Positions 17,546-21,111 of a stretch of DNA of 21,111 nucleotides are shown in pieces. The DNA lies in contig CAXNAA020000465.1 in assembly GCA_964200075.2 (NCBI GenBank), positions 1-21,111 on the forward strand, read 5' to 3'. Made by a program: the position numbers and the translations under genes. Position 1 is the first letter of the stretch; each line of letters starts with the position of its first letter. The notes beneath the pieces were generated by a model, which searched no databases, was not told where the DNA came from, and worked only from the letters and a program-made list of their open reading frames with translations. The DNA is from Sphacelaria rigidula (taxonomy: Eukaryota; Phaeophyceae; Sphacelariales).

Positions 17546-19921
17546 GGAGAAGGAAGCGTGTTGCCCCGTCACAGCATATGCAGTAGTATCGCCGAGCTCA
17601 ATCATCAACAACGAGTATCTCGGCAAAACAAAGCATACTGAATAATCATCGCTGCAGTCGTAACCCCAACGGTCAAACACCTGCCTGTCGGTAGCACCTG
17701 TGCCGCTGCTGCTTTACTGCTGATGTGACAAAATGTGTGCGCTAGATTGATGCCGACGACTACGAGTACGGCGTGGGTGTTTGTGTATTGCATCTCCGCT
17801 ATCAAGAAGATAGTGTACAGTGGGTATTCAACATTTGACTGCAACGGTTGGTCATCTGGGTCATGCATCATTTTTACATGTGGAAACTGATGCCGATTCA
17901 ACAGCTGACCTATGCTTACAGTAAAAAAGATTAGTAGCTCAAGCCAAGGCAAGATGTGGACTTGGTCGAATCGGATTATGTTCGCGTGTGTGCGTTGTTC
18001 ACGTCTACGCGTTTGAGGCAAAAACCAATCGGGTGGACGTTGATCTCACAGTTGGGGAAAGCGATTATTTGTACTGAGTTGACCACTTGACGTCGAGCAT
18101 GGGTCATGTGTTGGGTCGGTTACAACACTCGAGTAAAGTACGCATGATCCAGATGACCTACCCTCTGTCATAAATGGTCTGTATTTTCGAGTGACATCTC
18201 GCACGTTGGGTTCTGCACCATCTCGAGTGGACGAAGACTCGAACCAGAAGTGACAGGTGGACAGGACACATCTGCGGCCTCTGGTGAGGCTCTGATCGTA
18301 AGATCACCCCATCCGTCGTTGGAGTGCCTCATGTAGTTTTGCACATATGATGGGGAAATCGCAAATTTCGACCCCACGCTAGCCGAGACGTCAACATCCT
18401 TCGTCATTTTTTTCATCATCCACGTGCGCGAAACACGGCTACTGTACGCATTAGCCATTGCAGCGTAAGCTGGACTCTGAACGCGCGTAGGGCAGCCTTA
18501 TTTTGTGCACGTCAAGTGACGCAACGCAATAGCAAAAACCGGCACATGGACCCATCTGTTGTTGGTTCGGACCCGTGTTTCATTCCAGAGAAGATCCGTT
18601 TCTTGACATATGGAATAGCAATGGACCCGTGAGGGTCTGCTTCAGCAGGCGGGGAACAGGGAAAAGTGGGTGTTGAAAGGGAGCAATATTATTGCTCGAC
18701 ACCGGCTACTCGATGCGTTGTGCAGGGGGGAAGTATGAAACATACAAACACAGGAAGCAGGTTACCGCAGACATTTCCCAGCACCTCCGTGTTATTGCAG
18801 TAGGGTGGGATTTAACATCAAATAAGCTCAAAACGACTCCTCTGTGGACAGCTGCCGTAACCCGGATGCCAAAGGTCCTCGCACAGCTGCGAGTGATACT
18901 GTTGGGGCCGGCCGTAGTGTTGTAGAGGAGTTCCCGCATGACGCATGACATGCAACAAAAGTAGCATAAATGCATCATGCCGTTTACAGGAAGTAGCTTA
19001 CCTTATAATTTTTGGAGGGAAAACAACCTGAAATAGCGTTGTACAACAGCAATCAGTGTTGCGCAAAAAACAAATCGGGACAGAGTTGACCGCTTTTCTC
19101 ATAGTGCGCACTGCTGTAGCGCGCAGCACCAGATAGTGATGTGGAACTGTTGACTGGTTCTCATAACATATGACCGAAGTTACAGCATCTTTCAGCGTCT
19201 ACAGTGCGCGTAGGGCCGTGCGTCATGAACTGCGCACCTCTGCAGTTAATATGCCGACGGGTACACTACCGATGGTCATGATCCATGAAGGGCCGCAGTG
19301 CAGACCGGTGTCAGTTTGCTACAATATCGGCCGCCCAGCCGCGCAAGATGTCGGAGTTAGTGCACCTGTGCGTGCATATATGCATCCATCTCCAGTGCAC
19401 GACGTCTGGACTGCGGGATAGCCGCTTTGAGGGCGCATTGACGGCATTCCCCGAAAATGCTTGTGGCCATGTTCGTAATTTGTGCGGGGCCCAATCGTGC
19501 GGGCGCTTGGCGCATTTGTTGCCTGTGATGTGTCCGACTCGTGGACAAGTAAGATGACGGAACGCGAAGTCGCAGGCGAGAAATCCACAACGGAAATTAC
19601 TCTGAAAATTCGGAGTTCACCGTAGGAAAGTATCCTAATAAACACGAGATTCGATTGCACCCTGGTTAGGCCGCATGTCAGACGCGGTTACGCAGTATTG
19701 CGGTACCGTACTGTCAAATCCAGTACAGACAGTACCTTGCATCAGCAATTTTACTGCACTTTATGATGGTCGAGACAGAGTTCTCAAATTTCAAAGCCAC
19801 CAGCTGCGCCGCCAGATATGCATGCAGACGATCATGCCGTGCTCATTTGTGCTGAAAGGAGATGCTTTTTTTCAGACGGATCGCGAACTCCATATAGTAT
19901 ATACTACACCCTTGGTATGGT

Positions 19922-20015
19922 GACGGGAGGGAACGCGAACCGTGGCCGCCAACTACGGGCGTACCATGGGGCTCGCTAGGCACCCGTCCTGAGCTACACC
20001 ATGCATACCACCGAA
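19922..20015 (-). repeat. Second tRNA-like sequence, probably another SINE head
   Basis: On the minus strand, GGTGTAGCTCAGGACGGG (A box) is followed by GGCCACGGTTCGCGTTCC (a B box with a non-consensus C), and the ends GGTATG and CATACC pair perfectly. The variable region is long. The T stem does not fold well. This could be a degenerate tRNA with a long variable arm or a SINE head of a different family; I favour the latter. Confidence 0.5.
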
Positions 20016-20245
20016 CGCGGGACATAATCGCGTTTTTAGCCTGCAGCTTGCGCCGACGATCCAGCCTTGAACATAGCTTTTTACATATACCGCGTGTTGG
20101 GTCGTAGGTCCTTCCCAAGGAGCTCCTGGCTCGTGTGGAATAAACCTACTTCGGGGATGCTCTGAGCTGATATTTTATATCATTACTCTTGTACGCGAAA
20201 ACCCGCGTACACAGGCTGGGTCGCCCAAGACGCGGACAGGGATGT

Positions 20246-20537
20246 GAACACGCGATGTAACAGCTGAGTTTCAGGTTGTTTTCTATGCAATTTTGATACG
20301 ATGTACAGGATGTATGTATCAAGACGCTACTTTCCCCCCCATATATTATTTTTTTTCTAGAAGTTCTTCACGATTTTGTTCCGAAAAAATGTTCTGAAAT
20401 GTTTGATCGCCGATAACTCACGGGAAAAAATGAAATGTAGAGAGGGAAAAACGTGGCGTCTTCGCACATACATCATGTACATCGTGTCAGAATTTTATTG
20501 AAAACGACTTGAAACTCAGCTGTTAAATCGCGTGTTC
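20246..20537. repeat. 292-bp foldback element, first of a tandem pair
   Basis: GAACACGCG at 20246 pairs with CGCGTGTTC ending at 20537. The arms run through TAACAGCTGAGTTTCA, a GTTTTC block, ACGATGTACA and ATGTATGT, giving about 75 bp each side of an AT-rich centre that includes GTTCTGAAATG. No ORF is present. A diverged relative follows 48 bases on. Confidence 0.8.
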
Positions 20538-20585
20538 GTTTCCAAGACTGGTTCCTATGTGGAGATGAACCTGTCACGAAAAGAT

Positions 20586-20966
20586 AAAACGCGGTTATGA
20601 TGTTGAATTTCAATTACTTTTTCACGAAATTTCGACACGATGCGCATGAGGCATGTTTTGAACTTCCTTTCGTTCCCCCTCAACCCTTAGACCGCGAGAT
20701 TAGTCTTTCTGGATCGTGCATACTGTTTTTCACTCGAAATTGATGCCGATTCCACAGAAGACTAACTCGCGGGCTAAGGGCTAACATTTTTCTTCAAGGA
20801 GTTGATGCTTTTACACCAAAAACTGTTCCGAAATTTAGATCACCAATGACATACGAGGAAAAAAAGGGGGGGGGGGCAAACGGTATGGGCTTCACATATA
20901 CGCCATGTGTACCGTGTCAAATTTTCATGATAAACAACTTCAAATTGAGTAGTGAAATCGCGTTTT
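20586..20966. repeat. Diverged second copy of the foldback element
   Basis: The left arm (AAAACGCG, then ATGTTGAATTTCAATT and GACACGATGCGCATGAGG) and the right arm (TGTACCGTGTCAAATTTTCA, then AACTTCAAATTGA and AATCGCG) match both each other and the arms of 20246-20537. The centres also correspond (GTTCCGAAATTTAGATCACC against GTTCTGAAATGTTTGATCGC). It carries a 14-base poly-G run near 20864-20878. It is older and more diverged than the first copy. It ends about 30 bases before the probable plus-strand exon. Confidence 0.7.
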
Positions 20967-20998
20967 TTTGTCGAGAACCGGTTCCCTTGCTTTCATAG

Positions 20999-21111
20999 AA
21001 CAAAAACCTCACCCGGAACTTTGACGTTTCCTACAAGCGCGACGCCTCGGCGCGCTGGAGGTCCCGTCTGCGTGCCATCTCAGACACTGCGCTCCTACAG
21101 TACGACATGCC
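20999..21111 (+). CDS. Probable internal exon of a plus-strand gene, cut by the window edge
   Basis: A pyrimidine-rich tract with cttgctttcatag immediately precedes an open frame (NKNLTRNFDVSYKRDASARW, then RSRLRAISDTALLQYDM) that runs to the end of the window. Third codon positions are markedly G/C-rich compared with the AT-rich foldback DNA to its left, as expected of coding sequence. A second frame is also open over this short span but lacks that bias. The upstream exon is not identified and the family is not recognised. The minus strand also has a short open, Arg-rich reading here, so the strand call is moderate. Confidence 0.4.

Larger units (their letters stand above)
16620..20245. other. 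About 3.6 kb with no supported protein gene
   Basis: Two tRNA-like sequences (17464-17545 and 19922-20015) and a 17-base palindrome (GAGCAATATTATTGCTC at 18681-18697) are the only structures I can define. Minus-strand ORFs of 157, 138 and 96 codons occur (16614-17087, 17605-18021, 18168-18458). Their lengths are within chance for this base composition, and no domain is recognised. The first contains CQSC and CKSC pairs and the second several hydrophobic stretches, noted in case a search finds relatives. Confidence 0.4.

Noticed and set aside
17605-18021. Minus-strand ORF of 138 codons with several hydrophobic stretches
   Set aside because: It could be read as a membrane protein fragment, but there is no family match, no clear start context and no conserved motif.
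18225-18330. B-box-like GGTTCGAGTCT on the minus strand
   Set aside because: No A box at the right distance and no tRNA fold.
18168-18458. Minus-strand ORF of 96 codons with even codon use
   Set aside because: It looks mildly coding-like, but nothing in it is recognisable and it is short.
1-21111. CRISPR array, rRNA, bacterial operon or phage module
   Set aside because: No regularly spaced direct repeats, no rRNA-like blocks, and all coding signal is intron-interrupted.

Overview
This window is eukaryotic nuclear DNA. GC content is intermediate, no long prokaryote-style ORF chains occur, and the coding signal is broken into short exons with GT-AG boundaries (one probable GC-AG) separated by introns of about 0.3 to 2.5 kb. 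tRNA-derived SINEs, a Tc1/mariner-type MITE and several foldback elements fill the introns and the intergenic space. Intron size, exon style and repeat load would suit a brown alga or another large-genome stramenopile. That placement is inference, because no diagnostic gene is present.

The main content is one minus-strand, multi-exon gene for a long Ala/Glu/Lys/Arg/Gln-rich coiled-coil protein. I can define fourteen exons between 15386 and 1559 and a weaker fifteenth at 641-585. Exon phases match at every junction: thirteen exons keep one phase-0 frame, and the two phase-2 junctions (exon 1 to 2, exon 9 to 10) join cleanly. The product is about 720 to 765 residues as seen here. It is mostly heptad-like helix, with an acidic Pro/Ala/Ser/Thr-rich linker (exon 3) and a non-coiled C-terminal segment (exon 14). 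I recognise no catalytic domain. The N-terminus may begin at an ATG at 15527 with a hydrophobic anchor segment, or in an exon upstream that I cannot see. The C-terminus may lie off the left edge.

Layout: 1-584 holds a G-rich tract and no firm gene. 585-15527 is the coiled-coil gene, whose introns hold foldbacks (1297-1482, 4407-4752, 10328-10537), a 32-bp inverted repeat pair (4996/5685) and two copies of one tRNA-derived SINE in opposite orientation (9383-9728 plus, 14750-15106 minus). 15528-20245 has no supported gene but contains a 546-bp MITE with TA target duplication (16074-16619) and two more tRNA-like (A box/B box) sequences. 20246-20966 is a tandem pair of related foldback elements. 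A probable plus-strand exon of another gene starts at 20999 and runs off the right edge.

No CRISPR array, rRNA, phage-like module or recognisable enzyme was found. The most interesting architecture is the inverted SINE pair flanking exons 2-5 of the coiled-coil gene, which could favour back-splicing, and the nearly loopless 346-bp foldback in its largest intron.
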